A DNA stretch of 33,638 bases. It comes from CAZCJU01 sp964498965 (GTDB lineage Bacteria; Bacillota; Clostridia; Oscillospirales; CAG-272). The notes beneath the pieces are model-generated. The model was not told the origin of the DNA. It saw nothing but the letters and a program-made list of their open reading frames with translations, and did no database searches. Location of the stretch: assembly GCA_964498965.1 (NCBI GenBank), contig CAZCJU010000012.1, forward strand, positions 1-33,638, in the 5' to 3' direction. The position numbers and the translations under genes were made by a program. This document shows, one piece after another, positions 8,601 to 18,066 of this stretch (within the stretch, counting starts at the first letter, position 1; every line of letters begins with the position of its first letter).

Positions 8601-10713
8601 CGGTCACCGTATTTTCGCTAAAGGTCTGACCGTTCAATTCAACCTCGCTGTCCGTGCCGCTTATAAGTTTGACACCGGTGAACTTGGGAATTTCACGGTC
8701 CTCCGTCGCATTTGAGTAATCGATCGTAATATCGTCAACAAAGATCGTGAATTTGTCGAAAATATTAAAATATGTTTCATCTGGGTCTGTCATATAGATC
8801 ACAAATTTGGAAACGGAGCTGCCCACGGCAGACGCTTCCGCACTTATGTAATACCAGCCGTCCTCGGTAACGGTCGTGTCGTCGTCAATATAATACTCGT
8901 ATCCGCCTATGTCGAATTCGAGATTGTTGGCATATTTAACGGGAAGATACATCCACATTCCGAACCGAGTTGCACCGGTAAGATCGATTTTCGGGAATGT
9001 ATACTTCACCGATTTATACCCCGATGCGGTAGTTTCGGTAAAATCGGCGGTAAGGGCAATGGCATATTTCCCGTTTCTTACCTTACCCGTTTTCGAATCG
9101 ACCAATTCGACATAGCCGTTCTCAAGACGACCGAACGGACCTTTGGCGGGAGCGTAATTCGAACCCGCTGCCCAGCCCGAGATATCACCGTCCTCGAAAT
9201 CTTCCGCAATAACGGATGCCTTACCGAAGGTCAGCTCCGTAGTATCGAATTTTGTTTCATCGTATTTGCATTTAACGGTTATAGTACCGCCCGTTAAGCC
9301 CGTTGTTTCGGAACATGACGTATAATAGCTTCCGTTTATCGTTCCCAATGCACTGTCGCTCAGTTCAAAGAAGTAATCCGACTCCTTTAATACGACCTCG
9401 TTAAGTCCGCCGTTAACCGTTGCGGTGACATTGAGCTTAAATTTTTTATCATAAGGAACCGTCATAGCCGAGTTTACAAAAGCGATCTCGGGAATTACGA
9501 CATGGATCGTAACAGAACCGACCGCATTTCCGTTCCATATCATTTGAACTACGGCATCGCCTACGGTACCGTTTGATTTAAACACGCCGTTTTCAACGGT
9601 TCCGAAAGTCTTGTCCTTAAGCGTCCAAGTGATGTCATCGGGAATAGCCACGGCATTATTTGTGCTGCCGGCACCGATTGCCGATACGCTGACGGTAGAA
9701 TAAGGGGTCACATAATCGTTTTCAACGGAAAGTACCGCATGATCAAAGGTATTCGTGGGAACAGCCGTTGACGCAATGATGATCCCGTTGGAAATGGAAC
9801 GATCGGAGCCGTCGGAAGGACGGTTGACGATAACGCATTTATCCGTGCCTTCGTTCTTTGCCATGAAAGTCGTTGAACCGCCGCCGTCAAGATTAAACGC
9901 TCTCACGCAACCCGCTTCAATCATGATCTGTGCAAGCTCATGCATGGTCGCACCGCACGAAAAGGGTTCCTGACGACCGTCAACGGAGCAAATAACGAGC
10001 TTTCCGTCTGCGGTCACACCGACCATGGTACGAGAATGACGATCGGTATTATAAGAACCGCTTGCGTTTGCCGTGATGTCCTTACCGTCCCAAACAAGGG
10101 TACTGCCGAAAACATCGATAGCTTCGCTGATACCGGCTTTCTTACAACTGTCCCAAGCTTCTTGAGTATTATCTATCACAGCCGAGCCGTCGTTCAAAAT
10201 AGCCAAGAACGCAGGGTTACTGTTCTTGTTCCAATCCTTTTTCACATTGCCGCCCATAATAAACACGCCGCTCGGTTCACCCGTTGTCATGTTATAGCCG
10301 TCGCCGTTACAAGCGGATACGACATTGTAGTGCTTGCTTATATATTGCGGATCTTCCGGATCCGAATATTTTTTATTCGCACAAGTCACCATGTTGGCGA
10401 GCTTTTCCATGCCGTAGACCTCATTTTGCATATCTCTGTATGCGATCTGAGCCACGACATCATCACGACTTAGGTCTGCGGTCGTAACGTAATAAACCAT
10501 CTGCTTACCGTCATTCGAATATGCATAGTTGGTATAATTCGTTACACCGGGTGCCAAAGTCTGTTCAGTGTGTTTAAACACGGTATGTGTTTCGGAGCGA
10601 TAGTCTTTGTTATAGTTATCGACAGCCGAATAGGCAGAGAGCGGTACAGCACTCGACAGCATAAGCAAGCCGAGAATTCCCGCCAAAGCCCTAATTGTTT
10701 TTTTGCCTTTCAT
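5615..10713 (-). CDS. Giant secreted phosphodiester glycosidase (NAGPA domain) with tandem wall-binding-like repeats; interrupted by assembly gap
   Basis: The signal peptide is at about 1-29. The NAGPA-type phosphodiester glycosidase domain spans about 95-316, with GDGYN, the segment DGRQEPFSCGATMHE and the hallmark NLDGGGST at 274-281; this family removes sugars held by phosphodiester bonds. Then come Ig-like domains (about 323-495), a carbohydrate-binding-like jelly roll (about 503-667), further beta-sandwich domains (about 675-950), a Cys-pair repeat with GHTYK (about 1000-1045) and YG-rich repeats to the end. The last repeats are 67-residue units, DNA nearly identical. There is no sortase signal or membrane anchor, so retention is probably through the repeats. 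AGGAG precedes the ATG. Frame is lost across the 100-N gap; the true C-terminus is the frame ending GKMKK, with stop at 5615. It lies between licD-like and glycosyltransferase genes. Confidence 0.85.
5761..5860. other. Assembly gap (100 N) inside tandem repeats
   Basis: Both sides of the gap carry the same 55 bases (5706-5760 and 5861-5915 are identical). This is what contig ends sharing a 55-base k-mer look like, joined by a fixed-size placeholder. The true distance is therefore probably 402k-55 (or 201k-55) bases for some k of 0 or more. All these sizes restore the reading frame that 100 N breaks. Confidence 0.9.
5861..6604 (-). repeat. Near-identical 402-bp tandem repeat (two 67-aa subunits each)
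   Basis: The 402-bp block 5861-6262 is repeated from 6263 with identity by eye for about 340 bases, after which single differences begin (near 6604). Each block encodes two alternating 67-residue units, one with TNDLLPGGNY and one with TNGLLPYGDY, both carrying GDDYYYINSSCKAVTGTY. The alternation implies duplication of a two-unit block. The copies are too similar for short reads to resolve, which explains the adjoining gap. Confidence 0.92.
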
Positions 10714-10755
10714 ATTAATTTCTCCTTTATATATTCCGGTTTATATTCCGGCTTT

Positions 10756-11592
10756 TCACCGCTTGACTTTGATCTTTCCGTTAGGAAGTCTTTCTATATG
10801 ATCCGTATACGGTCGGTCAAGATCTATCACCTGTGCGTAATGATGCCCTATCTGTTCTTCTGCCGGAAGCTCCGCACGCCAATCGCCGTATTTTTGAGTC
10901 AGATATTCGTCATATTTTTCCGGAATACGCACTCGTAATCCTTCAAAGCTTGACCACGCACCATCACCGTATTGCTCCCGCAGGGCATATTCCAGTTTTC
11001 CCTGCCAATTGCCGTGATTGCAAATAATTTCGGCGTTCCCCGTCCCGTAGGCAGAAACAAGCAGCTCATATTGACGCACTGTTTTTTGAGGTGTTCTCGT
11101 TATCGACCTCAAAGGCATTTTCAATACTTTTTTGAGCAAGTTCGGATTATCAAACAGTGAGGAAAGCCTTTGCCTATAGAACATTTTTTTCAATTCCACC
11201 ATCGTTTGCCGACTTTTCTTTCGAGGATAACCGTCCAGCGGAAAAATGTCTATATACACGCCGTGATTGATGTCCAGCTTGCCGCAGGATTTTTCTATGT
11301 ATGTTGTATCGGAATTTCTGAGCTTTGCGAAAATATTACAATAATTTTTGTCGGAGCTGTAAGTCTGCAAAAACAATCCCTTCGGTAACAGTTCCGGAGC
11401 GTATTGCAAAAAGCGTTCGTAATCCTCTCTGAACATTCCGACATCCACATCGTCGTCCCACGGAATAAACCCGCCGTATTTTACCGCACCCAGTGCACTT
11501 CCGCAAAGCATAAAATATCCGAGCTTCAGCTTGTCGCAGATCGAAACAAAGCATCGCAAAAGCTCAAACTCCGTTTGTTGCAATTCGTTCAT
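10756..11592 (-). CDS. licD: LicD-family phosphotransferase
   Basis: This 278-residue protein carries the LicD nucleotidyltransferase-fold core near its N-terminus: MLCGSALGAVKYGGFIPWDD followed by DVDVGM (about residues 28-53), then INHGVYIDIFPLDGYP. LicD proteins transfer phosphocholine or related phospho-substituents, for example glycerol or ribitol phosphate, onto cell-surface glycans. The length is typical. Its ATG follows the Wzy stop directly (TAAATG), with GAGGGAAGAG just upstream, so the two are coupled. The next gene downstream encodes a phosphodiester glycosidase with wall-binding-like repeats. That fits a polymer carrying phospho-linked groups. The substituent itself is not determinable from sequence. 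Confidence 0.88.
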   Translation of the reverse strand: MNELQQTEFELLRCFVSICDKLKLGYFMLCGSALGAVKYGGFIPWDDDVDVGMFREDYERFLQYAPELLPKGLFLQTYSSDKNYCNIFAKLRNSDTTYIEKSCGKLDINHGVYIDIFPLDGYPRKKSRQTMVELKKMFYRQRLSSLFDNPNLLKKVLKMPLRSITRTPQKTVRQYELLVSAYGTGNAEIICNHGNWQGKLEYALREQYGDGAWSSFEGLRVRIPEKYDEYLTQKYGDWRAELPAEEQIGHHYAQVIDLDRPYTDHIERLPNGKIKVKR

Positions 11593-12762
11593 TTAACTCT
11601 TCCCTCTTATCGCCGTATCCGCATTTTCCTCATTTACACACAAAATATAGAGCGATATAATGACCGCCGCATAAACGGAACCGGACAAAAACATTGCCGA
11701 CTCCACGGAAGAATGAAGCATATACAGACAGATTGCCGCATAAGCGATCTTAGCGGAATTGCTTTCGTATGCTTTGCTCATCCTTTTGTCGGCGGCGAAA
11801 TACAATACGGCAAATGCAACAACGCCCAAAATACCCACAGTTGCAAACAAGCTGACGTACAAATTATGCTGATTGGAGAAACGATATGAGTATTCGCCGA
11901 TCAAAAAGCTCTTCGGATCGATGCCGTTCAGCACTTCGGCATATATCAAAGATCTTCCCGTATCAAAGGCATCGCCGAACAGCTTTAGCCGCAAAAGCCT
12001 TTCGGGAACGATCATATACAACGGTACAAAGAGTACTGGTACGATATAGCATATGCGACCGAACGAGCCGATGAGCTTTCTTTTTTTAACGAAAGAGCAA
12101 AGCAACAGCAATACGGAAACGACGATACACACACGGGATCGCGTTCGGTATATCAAAAACAGCATATACGCAATATCCGAAGCTATCAACATTTTTTTTC
12201 GAAAGCCGTCCGCATAATGAAAATAGGAAAGTAATACCGCAACACAACCGAACAACAGCATTCCGGTTTTATTCGGATTTCCGTAACCGAGCGTCAAAAA
12301 GTTCGCTTGAGATACACCGTATTCGTTTTTAAAGCGATGTGCCGCAGATGTAAACGACAGCACAATATAAAACAGCGAAACACAAACAAAGCTCCCGTAT
12401 ATGAGCGTGACAATTTTTTTCGAAGAGATCCGCTTAACGGACATCATGAACAATGGGATCTCTAAAACCGACACAAGTGCCACCAAGCTCTTATAGGATA
12501 TTTGATTGCAGACAGTCATGGAAATTATCCCCACCGCCGCAAGTAAAGCGGCGGCGAGCGTGATCGCATCTGCGAAAGTACGATTTTCCACGACAGCGAC
12601 AATGAAAATAAGAGTAACCGCAATAAAAATGATCCAAACACCCAAACCGGACAAGAGGGTGACATTCAGCGGCTCGAAAACCAAAATCATCGTCAAACCG
12701 ACAATGACAAAGCAACACAAAAGCTCCGATATATTCTGCTTAAATCGTATTTTTGATCCCAT
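11593..12762 (-). CDS. Wzy-like O-antigen/polysaccharide polymerase
   Basis: This is a 389-residue membrane protein with about ten to twelve hydrophobic segments and two polar loops. One loop carries RTRSRVCIV and a later region carries SYRFSNQHNLYVSLFATVG. The H-N-x-Y element followed by a hydrophobic helix is typical of the O-antigen ligase/polymerase (Wzy_C) family. Such proteins polymerise flipped repeat units on the outer face of the membrane. It starts with ATG just after GGAGGGAAC, overlaps the upstream glycosyltransferase by 23 bases and abuts licD. Sequence identity is low in this family, so the assignment rests on topology, motif and neighbourhood. Confidence 0.85.
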   Translation of the reverse strand: MGSKIRFKQNISELLCCFVIVGLTMILVFEPLNVTLLSGLGVWIIFIAVTLIFIVAVVENRTFADAITLAAALLAAVGIISMTVCNQISYKSLVALVSVLEIPLFMMSVKRISSKKIVTLIYGSFVCVSLFYIVLSFTSAAHRFKNEYGVSQANFLTLGYGNPNKTGMLLFGCVAVLLSYFHYADGFRKKMLIASDIAYMLFLIYRTRSRVCIVVSVLLLLCSFVKKRKLIGSFGRICYIVPVLFVPLYMIVPERLLRLKLFGDAFDTGRSLIYAEVLNGIDPKSFLIGEYSYRFSNQHNLYVSLFATVGILGVVAFAVLYFAADKRMSKAYESNSAKIAYAAICLYMLHSSVESAMFLSGSVYAAVIISLYILCVNEENADTAIRGKS

Positions 12763-14026
12763 GTTCCCTCCGCTTTTTCTCCGAGTTATTCAGTGCTTCC
12801 ATTATCAAATTTCTTACATACCCTTCCGTATGAGTACGGTAAAGTCGCTCGATCAATTGCGGAGCTATATCAGTTTCTTCCGTATCGTCAAAAAGAAATT
12901 TTTCGATCTCGACTGCGGCGGAATGTGTATCCGAATTTACGGAAATGTGAAGCTTATTCGGATACTCTTTCAGTTCTGTACAATAGTCCGAATAGCCGAA
13001 ATTCAATATCGGCTTTCTGTAGCCTATCAGCTCGTACAGCTTGCTCGGCTTTCCCGCACAATTTAAATTATCTATGTTGATCAGAAAATCCGCTTCACAC
13101 AGCACCTGCTCCAATCGATCCTTCGGAATAAAGCCGTGAACCCGAATGTTGGGGCATTGTGCCGCATATTTTTCCGCTATATGATCACAATCTCCGCCTA
13201 TATACATATACAGCAATACATTCTTCAGCTCCGGCTGTGCAAATGTTTTCAGCATAAATTCCGGATTTCTGATCGTCTTATATAAATTGCCCATAAAAAC
13301 GCCGGTTGTATACTTGTTTGTTTTCCGTTCGTAAGACTTATGCAATATCGACGAATCAATAGTATACGGAATAGGATATATCTCGGAGCAGGGTCGATAC
13401 AAGCGTAACCGTTCCGCAAGTTCCTCGGTAGAAAGCACGACATCGCTTTTATTCAGCATATCGTTCTCCGATCGCCGCATCGCCGTCAACGGATAAAATA
13501 TATTCTTTCTGTTACTTTCAACGGCAAAATCATCTGCCCAGCAGCTTGCCCACAAAACATCTTCGTGACGTTTTTTAAACTTCATCGCCGCCGAATGACT
13601 TTCAATCGGAAGGCAAAAGCTGATCACCGAGTCGATCCGCCGTTCGTCGTTAAGGCGTTCCAGCTGTTTATATGCGGCTTTTTTATACCAATGCATATTA
13701 TCCGCATGAAAAAACATACTGTCGATTCTTCCGCATGATCTTGCAAGAAAAACAGACGCATTGAGCAGTGATTTTTTAAAGCCCGCACTTTTTCCCGCAA
13801 GCTTTTTGTGCTTGTACAGCCAATCCAACCGAAATCTGCCGAGCATATAAATCGTAATGCCGTTGACAAATACCTTTTTCTGTTTTTTTTCCCCGTTTTT
13901 TCTTATGGAAATAATGCTGATATCGTATTCGTCCGCCAGGTACTCGGCATATTTGAGTGCCAACGCACCGTTAGCGGATGCTATGGGATAACACGTTCCT
14001 ACTACCATAACAAGGTTCTTTTTCAT
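12740..14026 (-). CDS. GT-B glycosyltransferase
   Basis: This glycosyltransferase has about 428 residues. The N-terminus KKNLVMVVGTCYPIASANGA is the first strand and glycine loop of a GT-B fold. The second half contains FMGNLYKTIRNPEFMLKTFA and then AGKPSKLYELIGYRKPILNF, where KLYE-L resembles the donor-binding E-x-x-E region. It probably adds one sugar of the repeat unit in the cytoplasm. I chose the ATG at 14026 over an in-frame TTG at 14044. Neither has a strong ribosome binding site; AGAAAT precedes the ATG. It follows the upstream glycosyltransferase closely and overlaps Wzy. It is more divergent than the other glycosyltransferases here, so the CAZy family is less certain. Confidence 0.82.
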   Translation of the reverse strand: MKKNLVMVVGTCYPIASANGALALKYAEYLADEYDISIISIRKNGEKKQKKVFVNGITIYMLGRFRLDWLYKHKKLAGKSAGFKKSLLNASVFLARSCGRIDSMFFHADNMHWYKKAAYKQLERLNDERRIDSVISFCLPIESHSAAMKFKKRHEDVLWASCWADDFAVESNRKNIFYPLTAMRRSENDMLNKSDVVLSTEELAERLRLYRPCSEIYPIPYTIDSSILHKSYERKTNKYTTGVFMGNLYKTIRNPEFMLKTFAQPELKNVLLYMYIGGDCDHIAEKYAAQCPNIRVHGFIPKDRLEQVLCEADFLINIDNLNCAGKPSKLYELIGYRKPILNFGYSDYCTELKEYPNKLHISVNSDTHSAAVEIEKFLFDDTEETDIAPQLIERLYRTHTEGYVRNLIMEALNNSEKKRREHGIKNTI

Positions 14027-14058
14027 ATTTCTGAATACCGACAATTAAAACACAGTCG

Positions 14059-15243
14059 CTAAATACGATACAATTCCGAATATTGAGCGATCCGATTATC
14101 CAAACGAAACGCCTCCGCACGCTTTAAACAAGCGTTTTTATCTATTTTTTCCGCCGCTTCCACAGCCTCCCATATGCACCGTGCGGACGGCTCTACCGCT
14201 ATCCCGCACGTTTCGTCTATCACCTCGGGAATTGCCGTGCAATCATATACCACCGCAGGCGTACCGCACGCCAACGCTTCGGCAGTCGTCATACCCATCG
14301 TTTCTTCCAAACTCGGATTTATAAACAGATCTGCCGAGCTGTATATTTCCGCCAATTCTCTTGTGCTGTTTGTCCTCGGCAGGCATAGGATCTTGGGATT
14401 TACCGATGAGGACATATTGTCCGAAACGCCGACAAGCACGATCTTATGCGACTCATCCGCAATATCCGCCAGTCGATTGAAGCTGTCCAGGCCTTTGTTT
14501 TTCGACCACACGCTGGCTACGCCCAGCAGTATTTTCTTGTTTTCGCCGTGATCCTTTTCGAAAACGTCCGTCGCCGTCGGCGAAAAAATTTTTGTATCTA
14601 TTCCGTTCGGAATTACGACCGTCTTATAGTTTTTCAAAAACGATTCTCCGACCTGATCGGCAAGCCATTTTGACGGTGTAACGACGGTAAGTCCGTCAAC
14701 ACCCGAAAACAGCTCTTTTTTTCTTAAAAAGTTTTTGTATACATTGTTTTTCGTAATGCTTTTGGGATAATCTTTAAAACAAATGCAATCCCTACAAGTA
14801 CTTTTCCACTGTGAACAGCCTGCCGCACTGTAATAGGCACAATGTCCGGTAAAAGCCCAGCAATCATGCAATGTCCAGATCACCTTTTTTCCGCACACTT
14901 TCAGATAACGAAACAAAACATCGACATTGATGTAGTAACCGTGCAGATTATGCAGATGAATAACATCGGGATCATATTCTTTTATCCGTTTTATCAGCTT
15001 TTCGGTAGCTTTTGTACTGAAAAAGCCGTGAGCGTCAAACACTCTTGTCATCAGACCGTGAATTTTAACATCCGCATTATTACCGATTTTATATGTATGC
15101 AATAACCTGTTTTCGGGTGTCTGACCTCGACCGTAGGCGATCAGGCATTCATCTCCTGAGGCAATAACAAAATCCGCCAGATCCGTACATATTCTGCCGG
15201 TACTGCCGTAGCCGCATACCGAATTTATTATCAAAACTCTCAT
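14059..15243 (-). CDS. GT4-type glycosyltransferase with Cys-rich insert
   Basis: This 394-residue GT-B enzyme begins RVLIINSVCGYGSTGRI. It has the acceptor-side segment TLHDCWAFTGHCAYY followed by a Cys cluster (GC-x-QW...C-x2-C). The donor half contains GVASVWSKNKGLDSF and PSLEETMGMTTAEALACGTP with the conserved E-x7-E. This architecture recurs in polysaccharide glycosyltransferases of Firmicutes. The gene at 4136-5356 is its in-locus paralog in outline. The ATG overlaps the upstream stop (ATGA), indicating tight coupling. The product adds a sugar to the lipid-linked repeat unit on the cytoplasmic side. Specificity is unknown. Confidence 0.88.
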   Translation of the reverse strand: MRVLIINSVCGYGSTGRICTDLADFVIASGDECLIAYGRGQTPENRLLHTYKIGNNADVKIHGLMTRVFDAHGFFSTKATEKLIKRIKEYDPDVIHLHNLHGYYINVDVLFRYLKVCGKKVIWTLHDCWAFTGHCAYYSAAGCSQWKSTCRDCICFKDYPKSITKNNVYKNFLRKKELFSGVDGLTVVTPSKWLADQVGESFLKNYKTVVIPNGIDTKIFSPTATDVFEKDHGENKKILLGVASVWSKNKGLDSFNRLADIADESHKIVLVGVSDNMSSSVNPKILCLPRTNSTRELAEIYSSADLFINPSLEETMGMTTAEALACGTPAVVYDCTAIPEVIDETCGIAVEPSARCIWEAVEAAEKIDKNACLKRAEAFRLDNRIAQYSELYRI

Positions 15244-16466
15244 AAGCCTATCTCACTATCAAAAATACGCCCATACTTTTCCGTACCCTTTTCTTTGGCG
15301 TACTTATCGGAATACAGCCTTTTTGCATTTTCCGACATCCTGTACAATTTCTCCCTGTCCTTGTAAAAATCGAGAATGATCTCGGCAAGCCTCTTCGCAT
15401 CGCCTATTTCCACCGCTTCTCCGATCTCGTTGGATCGCACGTCCTCGGTCAAATAGCCGGTAGACTCCGCTATTGCAAGGACAGGGATCCCGCTTTGCAA
15501 ATAGCTGTAATATTTGCTCGGCGCACACGTACCCTTTAACCCGTTTTCCAGAGAAACTATTCCGAGAGAGCTGACCGACAAAGCGTTTTCAAAATCTTTG
15601 CCGAGCATATAATTTTTGACCGTCACGTTAGGCAGATCTCTTGTCGCTTCCGTTACATACCGCAGTTTACTTCCGTGTCCCGCTATCAAAAATTTGATAT
15701 TCGGCTCATCTTTCAGCAATACCGTTGCCCGAAGCATTGTTTCGACATCCTGACAAACTCCCATGTTTCCGAAGTACGATACAACAAAACTGTTCTCGGA
15801 ATATCCGAGTTCGCCGTATGCCGATTTTGATTTTTCCGCTTTGCTTTCGTGGGCCCAATTCGGTATAACGACGATCCGATCCTCCGACAGCTCCGGACGA
15901 TGACAAAGGAGAAACCGCTTCATTTCGTCTGTCAATGCCACGACCGTCGATACACGCCTAAAAAGCTTTTTGTTCAAAAATCTCATGAAAGCGGAAACGA
16001 TGCTCTTTTCATCAAGACTTTTCGAGGCATAAGCCACCTCGGGGTACACATCAAAAGAAACAAATACTATTTTCGTTCCGAAAAGAACATTCGCCGTCAA
16101 CGCCGCAAGAGGTAAGATCGGCGGATTCGAGAACACAATAACGGAACGATATTTCCGAATAGAAAATATATGCAACAAAGCGGTCAAAGTGAATGAGAAA
16201 TAGTTTATCATTCTCCCTAACCTCTTCTTGCGATCGAGTTGCAAATATTTCAATCGTTTTATGTTGATCTTATCCACCGTTTCCTTTTTCGGAACATTGC
16301 CGGCGAAGCTGTATTCCTTGGGATATCCGCAAAGCACACCTACCGAAAAGCCGATATCGGCTAAATGCTTTGCGATATCGAACGGTAAAGATGCCGATGA
16401 ATTATATTCCGGATAAAAGAATTGACACAGGAACAAAATATCCGTTTTTGTTTTACGATCATTCAA
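15240..16466 (-). CDS. GT4-type glycosyltransferase (WbuB-like), TTG start
   Basis: This glycosyltransferase of 408 residues has the N-terminal pattern ILFLCQFFYPEYNSSASLPF and the region FGTKIVFVSFDVYPEVAY. This layout is typical of WbuB-like enzymes that often act second in repeat-unit assembly. The donor half carries VSYFGNMGVCQDVE and a lysine-rich CAPSKYYSYLQSGIPVLAI element. The initiation codon appears to be TTG at 16466 with GGAGG ten bases upstream; an ATG four bases further on is out of frame. It lies about 100 bases downstream of the priming transferase. It probably adds the second sugar, which is inference from family and position. Confidence 0.87.
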   Translation of the reverse strand: MNDRKTKTDILFLCQFFYPEYNSSASLPFDIAKHLADIGFSVGVLCGYPKEYSFAGNVPKKETVDKINIKRLKYLQLDRKKRLGRMINYFSFTLTALLHIFSIRKYRSVIVFSNPPILPLAALTANVLFGTKIVFVSFDVYPEVAYASKSLDEKSIVSAFMRFLNKKLFRRVSTVVALTDEMKRFLLCHRPELSEDRIVVIPNWAHESKAEKSKSAYGELGYSENSFVVSYFGNMGVCQDVETMLRATVLLKDEPNIKFLIAGHGSKLRYVTEATRDLPNVTVKNYMLGKDFENALSVSSLGIVSLENGLKGTCAPSKYYSYLQSGIPVLAIAESTGYLTEDVRSNEIGEAVEIGDAKRLAEIILDFYKDREKLYRMSENAKRLYSDKYAKEKGTEKYGRIFDSEIGL

Positions 16467-16567
16467 CGTATTTCAGCCTCCGCCGATTTAACATTCGATC
16501 CCTACCCGAGTTTTCGGGGACATTTGATCTTCGACCGACAGTTTTTCTCCGTCCCGTACCGCGATTC

Positions 16568-17284
16568 TCAAGCATGGGTATTGTTGTCGGATAACACGGT
16601 GACATCGTTATCCTCAGAAGCCGTCGTGCAGTCGGACCGATTTTGCGAATGCTTGATCACGCCCTCGACATAATCCTTTTTTTTGATTACGGTCCCCACC
16701 GTAAGAAATAAAATCCTGATATCCAACCAAGGCGACATATGAACAAGGTAGTACCTGTCGAATTCGGCTTTTTTCTTCGGATTGGCTGCCAGAACATCTC
16801 GTCCGTTGACTTGAGCCCACCCCGACATTCCGGGACGGATTCGATACATTCCGTAGCTTTCTCTTGCTTCGTTCAATTCTTTTTCGCACGGTTGCGACGG
16901 CCTGAAGCCTATCAAGCTCATTTTAAAAGTCAAAACATTGAATAATTGAGGTAATTCGTCTATGGAAAGCTTCCTGATAAACGCACCTACCCGTGTTACA
17001 TATAACTCCGCATCGTCAAATTCATAGCCCGCCACATCGTGCCGTGCATTCACGTGCATACTTCTGAACTTAATGCAATTAAACGGCTTCCCGTTTTTGC
17101 CGATTCTTTTTTGAACAAAAAATATCGGACCGGGCGAATCTATTTTAATTGCAACGGCAACTATTATAAACAGCGGACATAACACGATCACGGCAAGTAA
17201 TGCGATCAAAAAATCCGCTATCGGTTTAATAAAACAATAAATCTTCTGTCCGCGACTGAATTGGTATGTATTCTTGTGTTCCAT
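16568..17284 (-). CDS. Undecaprenyl-phosphate sugar phosphotransferase (priming enzyme)
   Basis: This is a short-form bacterial sugar transferase (polyisoprenyl-phosphate hexose-1-phosphate transferase) of 238 residues. One N-terminal membrane segment lies at about residues 20-46. It is followed by the family signatures DSPGPIFFVQKRIGKNGKPF, IKFRSMHV, RKLSIDELPQLFNVL and RPGMSGWAQVNGR. It transfers a sugar-1-phosphate to undecaprenyl phosphate at the inner membrane face and so starts repeat-unit synthesis. It is the first gene of the polysaccharide run, about 100 bases below a promoter (17384-17412). I see no strong ribosome binding site directly before the ATG, so initiation may be weak or regulated. 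The family call is very secure; the sugar is not. Confidence 0.93.
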   Translation of the reverse strand: MEHKNTYQFSRGQKIYCFIKPIADFLIALLAVIVLCPLFIIVAVAIKIDSPGPIFFVQKRIGKNGKPFNCIKFRSMHVNARHDVAGYEFDDAELYVTRVGAFIRKLSIDELPQLFNVLTFKMSLIGFRPSQPCEKELNEARESYGMYRIRPGMSGWAQVNGRDVLAANPKKKAEFDRYYLVHMSPWLDIRILFLTVGTVIKKKDYVEGVIKHSQNRSDCTTASEDNDVTVLSDNNTHA

Positions 17285-17716
17285 TTTATTTTGGCGTATC
17301 GATTTCCGTATCTTTTCGATTTTGAGATCACCCCCGTTACGCCTGTCAGTTCGTTTCCGAACGTATAGGCAACGGATAGTGAGATATACTATGGCATCAT
17401 CTTTTTGTCAATCGTTTTTTCGCATTTTTCGTTTATTTTTCGCTCAAATAATAAAGCTGAAATTTGTCGTTTATCCCCTGATAATTTCTCCGTGCCGAAA
17501 AATTTGATCAAAACGGACGAAAGAGTACTCTGCCCATCGTATCGGCGATACCGCATACCGACACAGGATTTTCATATACCGAATTCAAAATATCGGCTTC
17601 GATATCCGAACTCATGAGCGAGAACGGCTCACCGTTGAGTCCGTCATTCCCCCATATACCGGTGGAAGCTGTTTTGGGTTCATAAGAATAAAGCGTACTT
17701 AACTTGGCCGAAAGCG
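17285..17716. other. Intergenic region with promoter and a start-less open frame
   Basis: This 432-base stretch holds the polysaccharide promoter. On the minus strand it also holds an open frame from about 17687 to the stop at 17508 that reads like protein (GIWGNDGLNGEPFSLM...). Its only ATG is at 17615, giving 35 residues. It may be a gene remnant. I see nothing else convincing. Confidence 0.4.
17384..17412 (-). promoter_or_regulatory. Promoter of the polysaccharide locus
   Basis: On the minus strand, a perfect -35 TTGACA (17407-17412) stands 17 bases from TATATC (17384-17389). It lies about 100 bases upstream of the priming transferase start, which is the first gene of the run. Confidence 0.6.
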
Positions 17717-18004
17717 TTATACATCAATTATATCGAAAACCGAGTCGATCACCGCTTCAAGGTCGGTTGCCGTGACCGTATTGTCGGCAAGAATATCTAA
17801 AATTTTGATTGCGACGGATCTATTCTCGGTTATGTCGAAAATGAAAGAATCGCTTTCTTCTCCTCCCTTGTATACCGTAAGTAATACGGAATACGTATGT
17901 AACATACGTGTAACCGATTCACATTCGATACATCTGTATGTTATCTTAAATTCGTTTACTTCTGCGACTCTTGTCGCAATTGTGTGATTAAATGGTGATT
18001 TCAT
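17717..18004 (-). CDS. Small DUF6514-like protein
   Basis: This protein has 95 residues. The pattern is a beta-rich first half (ITYRCIECES, TYSVLLTVYKGG), then FIFDITENRSVAIKILDILA and a closing acidic helix TDLEAVIDSVFDIIDV. It resembles the small DUF6514-type proteins common in Clostridia, whose function is unknown. The ATG at 18004 has GAGG eight bases upstream and a good promoter of its own at 18038-18066, so it is probably a real single-gene unit. The family link is from memory of the pattern, not a search. Confidence 0.72.
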   Translation of the reverse strand: MKSPFNHTIATRVAEVNEFKITYRCIECESVTRMLHTYSVLLTVYKGGEESDSFIFDITENRSVAIKILDILADNTVTATDLEAVIDSVFDIIDV

Positions 18005-18037
18005 GATTTTACCTCAATGTTCGAAATTATTTTCCGT

Positions 18038-18066
18038 ATTATACGCCTGTTCATCATATTTGTAAA
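18038..18066 (-). promoter_or_regulatory. Promoter of the small DUF6514-like gene
   Basis: On the minus strand TTTACA (18061-18066) and a perfect TATAAT (18038-18043) are separated by 17 bases. The start codon is about 33 bases downstream of the -10 element. Confidence 0.7.
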
